Positions 63,550 to 64,000 of a DNA stretch of 64,000 bases are shown here, in pieces (positions within the stretch are counted from its first letter, which is position 1; the number at the start of each line of letters is the position of its first letter). The notes beneath the pieces were generated by a model that was not told the origin of the DNA, ran no database searches, and was given only the letters and a program-made list of their open reading frames with translations. Origin of the DNA: Nesterenkonia ebinurensis (GTDB lineage: Bacteria > Actinomycetota > Actinomycetes > Actinomycetales > Micrococcaceae); contig NZ_VWNF01000001.1 of NCBI RefSeq assembly GCF_008711175.1, positions 78,402-142,401 of the forward strand, in the 5' to 3' direction. The position numbers were made by a program, and so were the translations under genes.

Positions 63550-63647
63550 CGTTCGGTGGCCCCTTGCAACGACAATTCGGCGTGTTTTTGACCTGATTTA
63601 TCGTCATAGGTGACCACCGAACGCAAGCTCGAACCCAAGCTCGAACC
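63550..63647. repeat. inverted arms and 12-bp tandem repeat
   Basis: CGTTCGGTGG (63550-63559) and CCACCGAACG (63614-63623) are complementary across 54 nt. Directly after, CAAGCTCGAACC is repeated twice in tandem (63624-63647). No gene is seen in 63518-63728. Confidence 0.4.
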
Positions 63648-63728
63648 CAAGGTGCGCTCCCCAGAGTCGGCGCGTCACGTGGCTCACATCTCACCAGTTG
63701 CGCCTGCTGACCGCTTAGGATAGCCGGT

Positions 63729-64000
63729 ATGACTGCTCAAGTGGAGAACATCAGTGTGATCGGTACCGGGTATCTGGGTGCCACCCATGCCGCGTGTATG
63801 GCCGAACTGGGATTCAACGTCATCGGCGTGGACGTAGACCCGGAGAAGATCGATTCACTCTCCAGAGGCCAGCTGCCCTTCCATGAGCCCGGGCTACCGG
63901 AGCTGATCCGCAAACACGTCGATACCGGCCGGCTGCGCTTCACCACCAGCATGGACCAGATCGGCTCCTGGGCTGATGTGCATTTCATCGCAGTAGGCAC
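63729..64000 (+). CDS. UDP-glucose 6-dehydrogenase (3' end outside window)
   Basis: First 90 codons of a UDP-glucose/GDP-mannose dehydrogenase-family gene that oxidises UDP-glucose to UDP-glucuronate. The dinucleotide fold VIGTGYLGATHAACMAELG is at about 10-28, followed by VIGVDVDPEKIDSLSRG and the family HEPGLPELI. The reading frame is still open at base 64000. TAGGAT (63716-63721) ends 7 nt before the ATG, again suggesting leaderless expression. Confidence 0.85.
   Translation, partial: MTAQVENISVIGTGYLGATHAACMAELGFNVIGVDVDPEKIDSLSRGQLPFHEPGLPELIRKHVDTGRLRFTTSMDQIGSWADVHFIAVG

Overview
The window comes from a high-GC actinobacterium of the order Micrococcales. A relative of Nesterenkonia or Arthrobacter (Micrococcaceae) is my best guess, from gene order and protein character only; no 16S rRNA gene is present. 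Supporting signs are a mycothione reductase next to an Rv2466c-like mycothiol-linked oxidoreductase, the mycobacterial-type block gcvH-garA-ftsR-nuclease-merR (as in Rv1826 to Rv1830), an LpqY-SugABC-like importer, two ClpP subunits with ClpX, an LtbR-type regulator facing leuCD, tRNA genes without encoded CCA, and many start codons that sit 6-8 nt after a TANNNT -10 box, which suggests leaderless mRNAs.

Layout. 1-5543: end of an aromatic-acid (beta-ketoadipate) block, with pcaF, pcaI, pcaJ, convergent pobA and two divergent IclR regulators. By eye this part is less GC-rich than the rest. 5717-7156: a secreted esterase with a class-E-type sortase signal. 7193-13895: valS, a short-chain dehydrogenase, the mycothiol pair and a ParA-like ATPase. 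13931-17210: the merR/nuclease/ftsR/garA/gcvH block. 17296-20850: a two-component system divergent from an ABC-2 exporter. 20976-25374: a sugar (trehalose-like) ABC importer. 25525-30071: clpX, clpP2, clpP1 and tig. 30160-32114: tRNA-Pro, tRNA-Lys, a conserved hypothetical gene, bcp and tRNA-Leu, the last abutting a Tat-exported solute-binding protein. 33897-36718: mqo, a hydrolase and a membrane protein. 36715-41033: sbcCD. 41137-46279: a degenerate ADP-ribosylglycohydrolase-like gene, an exonuclease, rdgB, rph, an MBL hydrolase, a DUF2017 gene and clpS. 46303-48488: pncB and pncA (NAD salvage). 48493-49811: a GntR-controlled membrane protein. 50132-51880: a cytidine deaminase-ASCH fusion and an AbiEi-like protein. 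51881-52829: a non-coding repeat region. 52830-55849: a GNAT acetyltransferase, a helicase and a DUF3039 protein. 55899-62562: ddl, gpsA, plsC, murA, leuD and leuC. 62732-63517: ltbR. 63729 to the end: the start of a UDP-glucose dehydrogenase gene.

Most of the window is core metabolism. The unexpected material is in repeats and junctions: (1) a 93-bp interspersed element translated in the same frame, as 31 extra residues, inside three unrelated proteins (SbcD, a DUF2017 protein and an ADP-ribosylglycohydrolase-like protein), with a fourth, frame-broken copy between genes; (2) a tandem array of about 210-bp non-coding units at 52321-52806; (3) a seven-copy palindromic repeat, TGAGAC-N5-GGGAGC, at two loci; (4) a coding sequence whose GTG start lies one nucleotide after tRNA-Leu; (5) overlapping divergent -10 boxes between clpS and pncB.
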